Assembly (NCBI GenBank): GCA_963680875.1
Contig: OY804589.1
Location: 23,827,462 to 23,891,461 of the forward strand
DNA: 64,000 bases
Origin: Bathymodiolus brooksi
Lineage: Eukaryota > Mollusca > Bivalvia > Mytilida > Modiolidae
Direction of reading: 5' to 3'
The notes below the pieces were generated by a model. It was not told the origin of the DNA. It ran no database searches and saw nothing but the letters and a program-made list of their open reading frames with translations. Positions 48,096-60,939 of this stretch are shown piece after piece (position 1 is the first letter of the stretch; each line of letters starts with the position of its first letter). A program made the translations under genes and the position numbers.

Positions 48096-48282
48096 GGTTA
48101 GGATGGATTATGGTGTTTAACACCACTTTCAACAATATTTCAGTTTTATCGTGGCAGTAATTTTGCAGCATAACAATTATTAATATGGTAATATATTAGA
48201 TTATGAACCAGTAAACAAGATTCTTATGGAAATTCAATTAGTGATGAAATAGTGATGCGTTAAACACCATAAACCAAATCTA
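48096..48282. mobile_element. Two SINE tail fragments in opposite orientation
   Basis: At 48096-48158 the reverse-strand module appears ('gggttagg', then 'tggtgtttaacaccacttt'). At about 48255-48282 the forward-strand end 'gcgttaaacaccataaacca' appears. They are about 100 bp apart and could be the two ends of a rearranged or inverted copy. Confidence 0.5.
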
Positions 48283-48760
48283 ATTAGTGTAGACAATTAG
48301 TTTGCTTCAAAACAGAATGTTGCAGCCGTCGGTCGTTGGTATCATTGCAGCCGTCGTTCGTCTGTAGACACAATGGTTTCAGTGCAATAACTTTCGATAT
48401 TTTTAATTTTTTTTACTTTTTGTTTTGTTTAATATTATTAAAAAGCTCTTAAGACATGTATTACCTTGCATTCAACTTAAGGACATATTAAATATGCAAG
48501 AATTTTACAATTTCAATAATGACGACAAGGTTTGATTAAGCCGATGATTAAAAATCTGGAGTAAATTAATGCATACTTTCCAACATTATATTCTCCAACG
48601 TGTACTTAAATCCCATATACATCAGTGTTATTTACTCATTACTAATGCTGGTATTAATTTTAAAATTGTACTGGAGGGGGGCGGACGGTACAATGAGATT
48701 CATAGCTTACATTCCCATGATGATGAAACAATGTTTAACTACCAAAAATACTAAATAATG
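48283..48760. other. Spacer, no gene seen
   Basis: 'gcagccgtcggtcgttgg' and 'gcagccgtcgttcgtctg' near 48325 and 48350 form a small direct repeat similar to the 'ggcgtccgtcgtccg' start of the hairpin-bounded elements. No gene was recognised. Confidence 0.4.
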
Positions 48761-48920
48761 TAGTCAAATCTGCCTATGAGGTCACCTGTATTAAAAGGTG
48801 ACATTTTTCTTGTCCTGTCATAGAAAATTTGAAATGAAATGAACCTCTTTTAAGAGGTCACCTGTCTTATATGACATTTTTCTGTGTCCCAAATGTGACC
48901 TCTTAATACAGGTTTGACTG
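48761..48920. mobile_element. Small inverted-repeat element, 'gtcaaacctg' termini
   Basis: The left end reads 'tagtcaaatctgcctatgag'; the right end reads 'cttaatacaggtttgactg', which is its inverted counterpart. Internal 'gaggtcacctgt' occurs twice and 'gtgacctcttaatacagg' is near the right end. Same family as 7931-8095. Confidence 0.75.
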
Positions 48921-49087
48921 AATTTTGATGAATTTTAATTGCTGCCTCTGAATTTTTCGTTATTCTTCAGGGAGCATTTTGATCTTTCTTTTGACTGAGC
49001 GAATCCGGTGAAGGTTTGTTCTAGAAACACGCCATATATTCTAAATTATTTATCTATGTTTTTATTCTCGACTGATTTTTTTCTATA

Positions 49088-49627
49088 TGTCTATCTAGAT
49101 TTTGATTCTGTCTGTCTATCTAGATTGTGATTTTGTCTGTCTGTCTATCTAGATTGTGATTTTGTCTATCTAGATTGTGACTTTGTCTGTCTGTCTAGAT
49201 TGTGATTTTGTCTGTCTGTCTGTCTAGATTGTGATTTTATCTATCTATCTAGATTGTGACTTTGTCTGTCTATCTAGATTTTGATTTTGTCTGTCAGTCT
49301 GTCTAGATTGTTATTTTGTCTATCTAGATTGTGATTTTACCTGTCTGTCTAGATTGTCATTGTGTCTGTCTGTCTGTCTACATTGTGATGTTTCTGTCTG
49401 TCTATATCTAGATTGTGATTTTGTCTGTCTAGATTGTGAATGTGTCTGTCTGTCTAGTTTGTGATTTTGTCTGTCTATCTAGATTGTGATCCTGTCTGTC
49501 TAGATTGTGATTGTGTCTGTCTGTCTGTCTAGATTGTGATGTTGTCTGTCTGTCTATATCTAGATTGTGATTTTGTCTGTCTGTCTAGATTGTGATTTTG
49601 TCTGTCTATCTAGATTGTGATTTTACA

Positions 49628-49661
<34 letters not shown>

Positions 49662-52600
49662 GATTGTCATTGTGTCTGTCTAGATTGTGATGTTGTCTGT
49701 CTATCTGTCTAGATTGTGATTTTGTCTGTCTATCTAGATTGTGATTTTGTCTGTGTCTAGATTGTGATTTTGTCTGTCTGTTAAGATTGTGATGTTGTCT
49801 GTCTATATTGTGATTTTGTCTGTCTGTCTAGATTGTGATGTTGTCTGTCTCTCTATCTAGATTGTGATTTTGTCTGTCTGTCTAGATTGGAGTTTTGTCT
49901 GTCTGTCTACATTTTGATTTTGTCTGTCTATCTAGATTGTGATTTTGTCTGTCTGTCTACATTTTGATTTTGTCTGTGTCTAGATTGTGATTTTGTCTAT
50001 CTGTCTAGATTTTGATTCCATCTGTCTGTCTAGATTGTGATTTTGTCTGTCTGTCTAGATTTTGATTCCATCTGTCTGTCTAGATTGTGATTTTGTCTGT
50101 CTGTCTAGATTGTGATTCTGTCTGTCTATCTAGATTTTGATTCCATCTGTCTGTCTAGATTGTGATTTTGTCTGTCTGTCTAGATTGTGATTTTGTCTGT
50201 CTGTCTAGATTGTGATTTTGTCTGTCTGTCTAGATTTTGATTCCATCTGTCTGTCTAGATTGTGATTTTGTCTGTCTGTCTAGATTTTGATTCCATCTGT
50301 CTGTCTAGATTGTGATTTTGTCTGTCTGTCTAGATTGGAGTTTTGTCTGTCTGTCTACATTTTGATTTTGTCTGTCTATCTAGATTGTGATTTTGTCTGT
50401 CTGTCTACATTTTGATTTTGTCTGTGTCTAGATTGTGATTTTGTCTGTCTGTCTAGATTTTGATTCCATCTGTCTGTCTAGATTGTGATTTTGTCTGTCT
50501 GTCTAGATTGTGATTCTGTCTGTCTATCTAGATTTTGATTCCATCTGTCTGTCTAGATTGTGATTTTGTCTGTCTGTCTAGATTGTGATTTTGTCTGTCT
50601 GTCTATCTAGATTGTGATTTTGTCTGTCTGTCTACATTTTGATTTTGTCTCTGTCTAGATTGTGATTTTGTCTGTCTGTCTAGATTGTGATTCTGTCTGT
50701 CTATCTAGATTTTGATTCCATCTGTCTGTCTAGATTGTGATTTTGTCTGTCTGTTTAGATTGTGATTTTGTCTGTCTGTCTATCTAGATTGTGATTTTGT
50801 CTGTGTCTAGATTGTGATTGTATCTGTCTGTCTGTCTAGATTGTGATTTTGTCTGTCTGTCTGTCTAGATTGTGATTTTATCTATCTATCTATCTAGATT
50901 GTGACTTTGTCTGTCTATCTAGATTTTGATTTTGTCTGTCTGTCTGTCTAGATTGTGATGTTGTCTATCTATCTAGATTGTGATTTTGTCTGTCTGTCTA
51001 GATTGTGATTTTATCTATCTATCTAGATTGTGATTTTTTTCTATCTGTCTAGATTGTGATTTTGTCTGTCTATCTAGATTTTGATTTTGTCTGTCTATCT
51101 AGATTGTGATTTTGTCTGTCTATCTAGATTGTGATTGTGTCTGTCTGTCTAGATTGTGATTTTGTCTGTCTATTTAGATTGTGATCCTGTCTGTCTATCT
51201 AGATTGTGATTTTACCTGTCTGTCTAGATTGTCATTGTGTCTGTCTGTCTGTCTAGATTGTGATGTTGTCTGTCTGTCTATATCTAGATTGTGATTTTGT
51301 CTGTCTAGATTGTGAATTTGTCTGTCTGTCTAGATTGTGATTTTGTTTGTCTATCTAGATTGTGATCCTGTCTGTCTAGATTGTGATTGTGTCTGTCTGT
51401 CTGTCTAGATTGTGATGTTGTCTGTCTGTCTATATCTAGATTGTGATTTTGTCTGTCTGTCTAGATTGTCATTGTGTCTGTCTAGATTGTGATGTTGTCT
51501 GTCTGTCTGTCTAGATTGTGATTTTGTCTGTCTATCTAGATTGTGATTCTGTCTGTATCTAGATTGAGATTTTGTCTGTCTAGATTGTGATTTTGTCTGT
51601 CTATCTAGATTGTGATGTTGTCTGTGTCTAGATTGTGATTTTGTCTGTCTGTTAAGATTGTGATGTTGTCTGTCTATATTGTGATTTTGTCTGTCTGTCT
51701 AGATTGTGATGTTGTCTGTCTGTCTATCTAGATTGTGATTTTGTGTCTATCTAGATTGGAGTTTTGTCTGTCTGTCTCCTTTTTGATTTTGTCTGCCTAT
51801 CTAGATTGTGATTTTGTCTGTCTATCTAGATTGTGATTCTGTCTATCTGTCTAGATTGTGATTTTGTCTGTCTATCTAGATTGTGATTTTGACTGTCTAT
51901 CTAGATTGTGATTTTGTCTGTCTATCTAGATTGTGATTTTGACTGTCTATCTAGATTGTGATTTTGTCTGTCTGTCTGTCTAGATTGGAGTTTTGTCTGT
52001 CTGTCTACATTTTGATTTTGTCTATCTATCTAGATTGTGATTTTGTCTATCTGTCTAGATTGTGATTTTGTCTGTCTGTCTAGATTGTGATTTTGTCTGT
52101 CTATCTAGATTGTGATTTTGTCTATCTGTCTAGATTGTGATTTTGTCTGTCTATCTAGATTGTGATTTTGTCTGTCTATCTAGATTGTGATTTTGTGTGT
52201 GTGTCTAGATTGGAGTTTTGTCTGTCTGTCTACATTTTGATTCTGTCTGTCTAGATTGTGATGTTTGCCTGTCTGTCTGTCTAGATTGTGATTTTGTCTG
52301 TCTGTCTGTCTAGATTGTGATTATGTCTGTCTATCTAGATTGTGATTTTGATTTTGTCTGTCTGTCTATATCTAGATTGTGATTTTTTTTCTGTCTGTCT
52401 AGATTGAGTTTTTGTCTGTCTGTCTATCTAGATTGGGTTTTGTCTGTCTGTCTATCTAGATTGTGAATTTGTCTGTCTGTCTCTAGATTGTGATTTTGTC
52501 TGTCTAGATTGTGATTTTACCTGTCTGTCTTTCTAAATTGGGATTGTGTCTGTCTGTCTAGATTGTGATTTTGTCTGTCTCTGTCTAGATTGTGATTTTG

Positions 52601-53495
52601 TGTCTATCTAGATTGTGATTCTATCTGTCTATCTAGATTGTGATTTTGTCTGTCTGTCTATCTAAGATTGGTTTTTTTTCTGTCTATCTATCTAGATTGT
52701 GATTTTGTCTGTCTGTCTGTCTGCCTAGATTGTGATTTTGTCTGTCTGTCTACATTTTGATTTTGTCTGTCTAGAATGTGATTTTACATGTCTGTCTGTC
52801 TAGATTATGATTGTGTCTGTCTGTCTAGATTGTGATTTTTTCTGTCTTTCGGTCTAGATTGTGATTCTGTCTGTCTATCTAGATTGTAATGTTGTCTGTC
52901 TGTTTAGATTGTGATTTTGTCTGTCTAGATTGTGATTTTGTCTGTCTATCTAGATTTTGATTTTGTCTGTCTGTCTAGATTGTGATTTTGTCTGTCTGTC
53001 TAGATTGTGGTCTTGTCTGGCTGTAAAGATGGTGATGTTGTCTAGATTGTGATTTTGTCTGTCTGTCTATCTAGATGGTGATTTTGTCTCTCTGTTTATA
53101 TTGTGATTTTGTCTGTCTGTCTGTTTATATTGTGATTTTGTCTGTATGTCTGTCTAGATTGTGATTTTGTCTGTTTGTCTATCTATCTAGATTGTGATTT
53201 TGGCTGTCTGTCTGTCTAGATTGTGATTTTGTCTGTCTATCTAGATTGTGATTCTGTCTGTCTATCTAGGTTGCGATTGTGTCTGTCTGTCTAGATTGTA
53301 ATTTTGTCCGTCTATCTAGATTGTGATTCTGTCTGTCTATCTAGATTGTGATTCTGTCTGTCTATCTAGATTGTGATTTTGTCTGTCTGTCTAGATTGTG
53401 ATTTGTCTGTCTGTCTAGATTGTGATTTGTCTGTCTGTCTAGATTGTGATTTTGTCTTTCTATCTAGATTGTGATGTTGTCTGTCTGTCTATTTA
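49088..53495. repeat. TCTG / 'tctagattgtgatttt' satellite, 4.4 kb
   Basis: The basic unit is (tctg)n followed by 'tctagattgtgattttg', with n usually 1 to 4, so units run from about 17 to 33 bp (25 bp most common). Variants include 'tctatcta', 'gattttgattccatc', 'tctacattttgatttt' and 'agattggagttttg'. A block containing 'attggagttttgtctgtctg' recurs near 49889 and 50335 (about 447 bp) and again near 51752 and 51983. The plus strand is strongly T+G rich. No long frame survives because n varies. Confidence 0.95.
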
Positions 53496-54189
53496 GAGTG
53501 GGCAATGGCTTTCATTATTTTCTTCCCCAAACCAGTCTTGCATGGAAAAAACTTTAAAGAATGATAATTTTTCTGAATGCACATTTGTGTACAAGTGCTG
53601 AAGTGAGACATGTTTGAAGAGTAGTTTTTTGAATGTGAATTTGCATCTAGGTACCACCACAGTGAGGCATATTTGAAAAGTGATGCTCCATAAAATCTTA
53701 TTTTATTTTGTTTGACTGGATTCACGGTTACACAGAAATTACATTGAAATTATAGTAATAAATACACACAGGTACTGACTGCTTGTTAATACACCAAAGA
53801 TTGTCATTATATGTAGTAATTGGCTGTTTTAAATGAGATCTTAATTGATATTTTGATTTTGATAAATTTTTAATGACTAATGGCATTGTACAAGATGACA
53901 ATGCCATGATGGGTATTAATATTTTATTATTGGGGTATTTAAAAGGAGAACAAGTACATATTTTTTAATCTATTATTCTGAATCAAGGTTTGATTTTTAT
54001 GTCAGAATATTTTCTGAGCCATCTGGACTAAACTGCTCAAAGCTGTCGAAATTAAAAATTAAGGCATTTTTAAATATTTGAATAATAATCTGATGATATA
54101 CCTAATTAAGCTTTGTGGTTTATTTAATATTCACACTCTTTAGATTGAATGTCATGTTTTTTTGAGGGGGGGGGGGACACACACCTACC
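53496..54189. other. AT-rich spacer, no gene seen
   Basis: The reverse frame at 53489-53725 starts at the satellite edge and shows no domain. The rest is AT-rich, with a G run at 54165-54176. Confidence 0.45.
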
Positions 54190-54605
54190 CACCTGATATT
54201 AGGATGCTAGCTGGCTAATTCATTAAAAGGTCGATGAAAGGTTTTTTTTCTAGTTTTTTGGGACAAACACCAAATAGTGGCTGAATTAAACCTCCGCTTA
54301 ATGGAATCCCAACACTTACCACCTGATATCAATCATTATGTTAGCTAGCTAACTAGTTCATTAAAAGTTCAATGAAAAGGTTGTTTAATTTTTAATAATA
54401 TTCATTAATTACAATTTATGAAATGGAAGTGTGCTTAGATGGTGATTAAGTTGTTGGTTTTTTGGGTCAGACACCAAAAAGTGGCTGTATTAAACCTGCA
54501 GTTGATGGAATCCCAACACTCCCAACCTACTTCATTAAAAGTTCAATGAAAGGTTTTTTTAATTATATTCGTAAATTACATTTTATGAAATGGAAGTACA
54601 CTTAA
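54190..54605. repeat. Irregular direct duplications, up to 204 bp apart
   Basis: 'atggaatcccaacac' occurs at 54301 and 54505 (204 bp), each preceded by 'caccaaa.agtggctg.att' type sequence. 'ttcattaaaagttcaatgaa' and a close variant occur three times (about 54220, 54358 and 54531). 'tttatgaaatggaagt' occurs twice. Copies are diverged. Confidence 0.75.
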
Positions 54606-55785
54606 ATGGTGATTAGTCATTAGAGTCTAGTTTAATTTTCCCTTTTTTTTTTCATTTTTCTTTTTTTTTTGCGTCCATTTCCAAAAAAGCCTAATCCACT
54701 AATTCAAGGAATGTAATGTATAATTTCCAATTCAAACTTCAAATTATTGAAATTAAAGACAATTCGCCATAATGAGCAGTTGATTGAAGTGAAAAATTAC
54801 ATTAGATAAAAACAAATTAGTATTATTTGGTAATAAAAGGGAAATTTAATTGATTTAAGTAGATTTTCAGCTTGATTACTTTTAATTTAATGGCAAATTA
54901 AAAGGGGAAATTCCTGTACAGGAAAATGATATGGAAATGAAATTACGCACGCTATGACCAATATTAATGCAATTACCTCCCTTTTTATTACTTGATTAAT
55001 TTTTGTAATTAGCATTAAGAGCTTTTCAGGAATTACAACCTTTTTCGAAACGATGACGTAGCGTAACAGTATTAATCGATACAAGGTTTTTCAGACTCAG
55101 ACAAGTATAGTATGATCAGGTTAATGAAAATTAAACGTGTTCTTGCCAAATATTTTCTCTAATTTTCATTAAGAACAAAGACTACAGCTGATAAATAATG
55201 CAAATAGGAAAGTTCTTGTTTATTGATTCTGATGCCAGATGCCAATGATCTTTGTGTGCGTTGGAACAGGTATATTCCTTCCTTAGGCCAAAATGTGTGA
55301 ATTGGCCCTGATTGATAACGTCAATTACAAGCGATCTCTCGACCAATCAGATAATTGCTCATTTTAGGTAAATCTGTTTACGTGATGACAATTATAAATA
55401 GCATTGACGGAACAATTTTCAACTCTTGTCAAAATCATAATGAATATATATTTATATATCTTTATAGATATAATAAAGGTAATTACCCTTTTAGCTATTT
55501 TTTTACCTATGGTTTACCCTTTATTTCACCCCTAATATCATGAGCAGCAAACCCAATGTGATAATTGGAAGTATACCTATGTACTGCAGCATAATCAGGA
55601 GTGATAACCACGTCAATTTCTGTAAAAGACGTTGAAATTATTAGCCAATCGGTGATGAATGATGACAAATTGGATCGGTATTAATTCTCTCCTTAACTGA
55701 AATAACTATCTATTGTGTATTTGTGAAAATATCAGAGTTTGTAGAAGCACAGATTGAAGTGACAGGTATGTTAATGTTTGTTTAA
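54606..55785. other. AT-rich spacer, no gene seen
   Basis: Mixed T/C homopolymer run at about 54640-54670. No open frame longer than about 65 codons and no recognised domain or RNA. Confidence 0.45.
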
Positions 55786-56310
55786 GGTATCTGTTACTGT
55801 ATTAAATGGAGATTAGTTTCCACTTCTTAGAAAAAGGGGGGAGACATGAAGGGGATTCGTTAAAATAAGGTATGATACATCTATATATATTTTAACAGTA
55901 AAATTTTTTTTACATTTTTTAATCGAAATACAATTTTTACATTTTTTAATCGAAATAATTTTTTAAGGTATCTGATACTGTCTAATGGAGATTAGTTTCT
56001 ATTCTTAGAAAAAAGGGGGGAAACATGAAGGGATTCGTCTAAAATAAGTTTAGAAAGGGAGAACATGAAGGAAATCGTTTTAAAATAAGGTATGGTATGG
56101 TACATAATTATACAGTATATATATTTTAGAACAGTAAAAATGTTTTAAAATTATTTAAGTGAAATAATTTTTTAAGATGTCTGATATTAGTAACAGTTTC
56201 TTAGAAAGGGGGAAAATTATTTAAATGAAATAATTTTATAAGGTATCTGATATTAGTTACCATTTCTTAGAAAGCAGAAAACATGAAGGGTTTGTTTAAA
56301 ATAAGGTACA
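55786..56310. repeat. Diverged tandem repeat, about four copies
   Basis: 'aaggtatctg' begins copies at about 55793, 55967 and 56240, with 'aagatgtctg' at about 56174. These are followed variably by 'ggagattagttt', 'cttagaaa', 'gggg..acatgaagg' and 'aaaataaggtat'. Copy lengths are unequal because of internal deletions. Confidence 0.7.
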
Positions 56311-56957
56311 ATATATATTTTAATAGTAAAAATGCTTTGAAATTTTCCAATTGAAATAAGACTTTTTTTTCTCATTAACTAAAAATGTTCTTAAATTTTC
56401 ACATTGAAATAAGATTTTTTTGTTATAAACAGTAAAATTTTCAAATAAAAATAAGATTTTTTTGTATTTGACAAATTGGCAGCATTCAATTAATTCTTAA
56501 ATGTCTTAGAAATACATGTATACTGTTTTACTTATCCGTAAATAAATAATTGACATAATAAAAACAAAAACTAGATCCATATTTATATAAATCAAACTCT
56601 TGATCTCAGTAAATTATAAATGTAGATAGAAAAATGTATGTTTTCTCCAATAGAATTTTGTTCTAATAATTTATATATTAAATGAGATCCTGGAAGTGTT
56701 CTTTCCTGAGTCTGAACAAGAACACATTTATAACAAGAAAATGAAAATAAAATCTACCAAACTCTAAAAATTTGTCAGCAAAATTAAAAACATTTGATGT
56801 GTTTTATACACAATCACATTTTTTTCCTTCAAATTTGCTGCAGAATTCACATGTGCACCTGTTTCATGCACTGTGTGTGAAATGTAACGTTCTAAACACC
56901 CATTCAAACCCATATGGTAGGCCCCTCATATATTCAAAGGAAGCTGGATAGGTTTTT
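56311..56957. other. AT-rich spacer, no gene seen
   Basis: Low-complexity A/T sequence with short 'aaataagattttttt' repeats near 56400-56462. No gene is seen. Confidence 0.45.
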
Positions 56958-59542
56958 AGTTCACCTGGACCAAAGGTCCAGGTGAACTATTGCCATCACT
57001 TGGCGTCTGTCGTCTGTAAGCATTTCACATTTCAAGCTTCTTCTCTAAAACCACTGGGCCAATTGGAACCAAACTTAGCAGGAATATTCCTTGGATGGTC
57101 CTCTACAAAATTCTGTTTTTCGTTCCAGTCGGATATTCAACATGGCTGGTAGGGCCAATAATATTCTCTGATTGGCTGAAATTTCAAAGATCTTCTTCTC
57201 TGAAACTGATGAACTGACTGAACCCAAACTGTAAACGAATGATCATTGGAAGGTCCTCTACAAAGTTTCTGTTTTTTTATGCCGATCCGAAATCCAAGAT
57301 GGCCGCCACCGCAGCACATAGATTAACATTGGACCCTATGGGAAAATGTTCAAATGCCTTCTTCTCAGAAACTACAAATATGATTAAAGCCAAACTTTTA
57401 CATGAATGTTCATTGGATGATCCTCTACAAAGTTTAGATTTATTGTTCCGATATGAAATTCAAAATGGCGGCTATGGCAGGACTTAGTTTAACATTGGAC
57501 CCTATGGGAAAAATGTTTCAAAACGCTTCTTCTCTGAAACCACCTAGACAATTGAAACCAAACTGCCCAGGAATGATCATTGGAAGGCCCTCTACAAAGT
57601 TTCTGTTTTTTATGTCGATTGGAAATCCAAGATGGCCACCACCGCAGGACATAGATTAACATTGGACCCTATAGGGAAATGTTCAAATGCCTTCTTCTCA
57701 GAAACTACAAATCAGACTGAATCCAACTAGACAGGAATGTTCATTGGATAGTCCTCTACAAAGTTTAGGTTTTTTGTTCCGATATAAAATGGAAGATGGC
57801 GGCTACAGCTGGATTTGGTTTAACATTGGAACCTATGGGAAAAGTGTCTCAAAACGCTTCCTCTCTGAAACCACTTGGACATTTTAAACCAAACTGCCGA
57901 GGAATGATCATTGGAAGGTCCTCTACAAAATATCGGTTTTTTATGCCGATTGGAAATCCAAGATGGCCGCCACTGCAGGAAATAGATTAACATTGGACCC
58001 TATGGGAAAATGTTCAAATGCATTCTTCTCAGAAACTACAAATATGATTAAAGCCAAACTGTACATGAATGTTCATTGGATGGTTCTCTACAAACTAGGT
58101 TTTTTGTTCCGATATGAAATCCAAAATGGCGGCTACGGCAGGACTTAGTTTAACATTGGACCCTATGAGAAAAATGTTTCAAAACGCTTCTTCTCTGAAA
58201 CCACTTGGACAATTGAAACCAAACTGCCCAGGAATGATCATTGGAAGTCCCTCTACAAATTTTCTGTTTTTATGCTGATCGGAAATCCAAGATGGCCACC
58301 ACCACAAGTCATAGATTAACATTGGACCCTATAGGGAAATGTTCAAATGCCTTCTTCTCAGAAACTACAAATATGATTAAAGCCAAACTGTACATGAATG
58401 TTCATTAGATGGTCCTCTACAAACTTTAGGTTTTTTGTTCCGATATGAAATTCAAAATGGCGGCTACGGCAGGACTTAGTTTAACATTGGACCCTATGGG
58501 GAAAATGTTTCAAAACGCTTCTTCTCTGAAACCACTTGGACAATTGAAACCAAACTGTCCAGGAATGATCATTGGAAGGTCCTCTACAAAATTCAGGTTT
58601 TTTTATGTCAATTGGAAATCCAAGATGGCCGCCACTGCAGGAAATAGATTAACATTGGACCCTATAGGTAAATGTTCAAATGCCTTCTTCTCAGAAACTA
58701 CAAATATATTAAAGCCAAACTGTACATGAATGTTCATTAGATGGGATCCTCTACAAAGTTTAGACTTTTTGTTCCGATATGAAATTCAAAATGGCGGTTA
58801 CGGCAGGACTTAGTTTAACATTGGACCCTATGGGAAAAGTGTCTCAAAATGCTTCCTCTCTGAAACCACTTGGACAATTTAACCAAACTGCCCAGGAATG
58901 ATCATTAGAAGGTTCTCTACAAAATTCAGGTTTTTTATTCCGATCTGAAATCCAAGATGGCTGCCACTGCAGGAAATAGATTAACATTGGACCCTATGGG
59001 AAAATGTTCAAATGCCTTCTTCTCAGAAACTACAAATATGATTAAAGCCAAACTGTACATGAATGTTCATTGGATGGTCCTCTACAAACTTTAGGTTTTT
59101 TGTTCCGATATGAAATTCAAAATGGCGGCTACAGCAGGACTTAGTTTAACATTGGCCCCTATGAGAAAAATGTTTCAAAACGCTTCTTCTCTTAAACCAC
59201 TTGGACAATTGAAACCAAACTGTCCATGAATGATCATTTGAAGGTCCTCTACAAAGTTTCTGTTTTTATGCCGATCAGAAATCCATGATGGCTGCCACCA
59301 CAGGTCATAGTATTAACACAGGACCATATGGGAAAATACAGAAATATTTTCTTCTCTGAAGCTATTGCACTGATTGAACCTAAAGTGTGCATCAGTCATT
59401 GGAAGGTCCTTTACAAACTTCGTGTTTCTTATGTTGATCGGAATTCCAAGATGACTACCACTGCAGGGCATAGTTTTTACATAGGACCATTTGGTTCTTT
59501 TTATAACCAGGTGAACGATATAGGCTCTTGAGAGCCTCTGGT
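56958..59542 (+). mobile_element. Hairpin-bounded element with ~165-bp alternating units
   Basis: The left end is a perfect hairpin, 'agttcacctggacc' + 'aaa' + 'ggtccaggtgaact' (56958-56988), then 'ttggcgtctgtcgtctgt'. About 15 internal units of roughly 165 bp follow in alternation. Type A has 'ctgaaaccacttggacaatt', 'aggaatgatcattggaag' and 'aatccaagatggccgcca'. Type B has 'cagaaactacaaatatgatt', 'gttcattggatggtcc' and 'ttcaaaatggcggctacgg'. All share 'taacattggaccctatggg'. The right end, 'aggtgaacgatata', is followed by a small hairpin 'ggctcttgagagcc' (59523-59536). Same family layout as 9364-10510. Unit-derived frames (for example 58445-58729) are not genes. Confidence 0.8.
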
Positions 59543-60190
59543 TAGACTACATCAAAGGTGTGTTTGAAACAGGTACACCACTCAAGGCAAATTTGAAGCA
59601 TAATCACACCTTAAAAGTGAACAGACAAAGCACTTCTGGATTAAGGTTTGATACATGTGTTAATTGACAGACTAAGTCTAAGGTATAGATTGAACTTTGG
59701 TGTAAATACCATTGTTCAAGATGCTTCCGGAAAATGTGTCATTTGAGAGTTGCCATATTTGATCATGTGATCATGTTAGGGAGTGGTTTGGAAAAAAAAC
59801 TTAGTAAAAAAAACAAATATCCGAGATACTTCTGTATAATGAGGCATCTAAGAGTTTCTATATTTTATCATGGATTGGGGTGTGGTTTGAAAAACAAAAC
59901 TTGGTAATAAAATGTACAAGTATCCAAGATAAATGTGGCATTTAAGAATTTCTGTATTTTATCGTGTTTTGTTGTGTGGTTTGAAGAAAAAACTTAGTTA
60001 AAAAACAAATATCCGAGATAGTTACCTCTATAAAATATGACAATTAAGGGTTGCCATATTTGATCATGTGTTGGGGTGTGGTTTGAAAAAAACCCCACAC
60101 TGAAATCAAAATATTAATATGAATATTCAAGATGTTTTTGTAACCTGTGCCATGGAAGAGTGTCCATGTTTGTGGGCGTGGCTATACACA
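59543..60190. repeat. ~110-bp tandem repeat, about four diverged copies
   Basis: From about 59715 each copy carries 'atatccgagata' or similar, then 'gtttctatattttatcatg' or 'gttgccatatttgatcatgt', then 'ggggtgtggtttgaaaaa' and 'aacttagtaa'. Copies are diverged and have small indels. 59543-59714 is spacer without recognisable features. Confidence 0.75.
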
Positions 60191-60939
60191 TTTAAAAAAA
60201 GATTTAGCATTAAAGATTATTAAAGTGAATTTGATATTCTGATGAGGTCTGTCCTGTTTACATATTCTATTGAGTAGAAAATAAAATAGCAAAAACATTC
60301 CTTAAGTTGATCACAGTGATATTATGCAATAAGATTTCTTATTTTATTTTGTTAGGAAAAATAATATTTTTGATTTGAACATGTTTTTGTTTTTTTCTTC
60401 CATTCCATATATCTACACAATTCATACAATACAATTACATGAATAGAACAATACACTTCTACATGTGACAAATTAACAATTTTTCATGAGGTCTCTATAA
60501 CTTGTACCTTAGCTGATTTTAGCTATCCTGTTTAAACCTTTGATTTTATTCCCCCAACACTTGAATTATTTGGCTTTCCAATCTTTTGATTTTGAGCGTA
60601 GCTGATTAAGGTTATTTTATAAAGGTGTCATGGGCACTTAATTTGATATCTATGTTTTTATTTTTTGGGGGGATACTTGGTATGAAGTGTGTCATATTAT
60701 ATACAGGTACAATGTATTACTAATCTGAGTCATAAAAAAAACCATGAAACTACATGTATATCCCTTTTTTAATTAAATTATCCCTTAAAATTACGACAAT
60801 TTTCCTCCTGTTTTCCATGTAATTCATTTCTTAAGACTTGTCTTGGCCACAAATGCTAATGAATGTCTCTTTGTATTCTTGTCAAAGTCATGTGTTTTAT
60901 TTATCTGTTGTCTACTACTATGCTGTTGGTGTTTGACAG
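60191..60939. other. AT-rich spacer, no gene seen
   Basis: No gene or repeat family was recognised; frames are short and AT-driven. Confidence 0.4.

Noticed and set aside
48980..49020. Short exon after 'tttttcgttattcttcag'.
   Set aside because: Although the acceptor looks good, only about 40 bp remain before a weak donor, and two of three frames have stops; too little to support.
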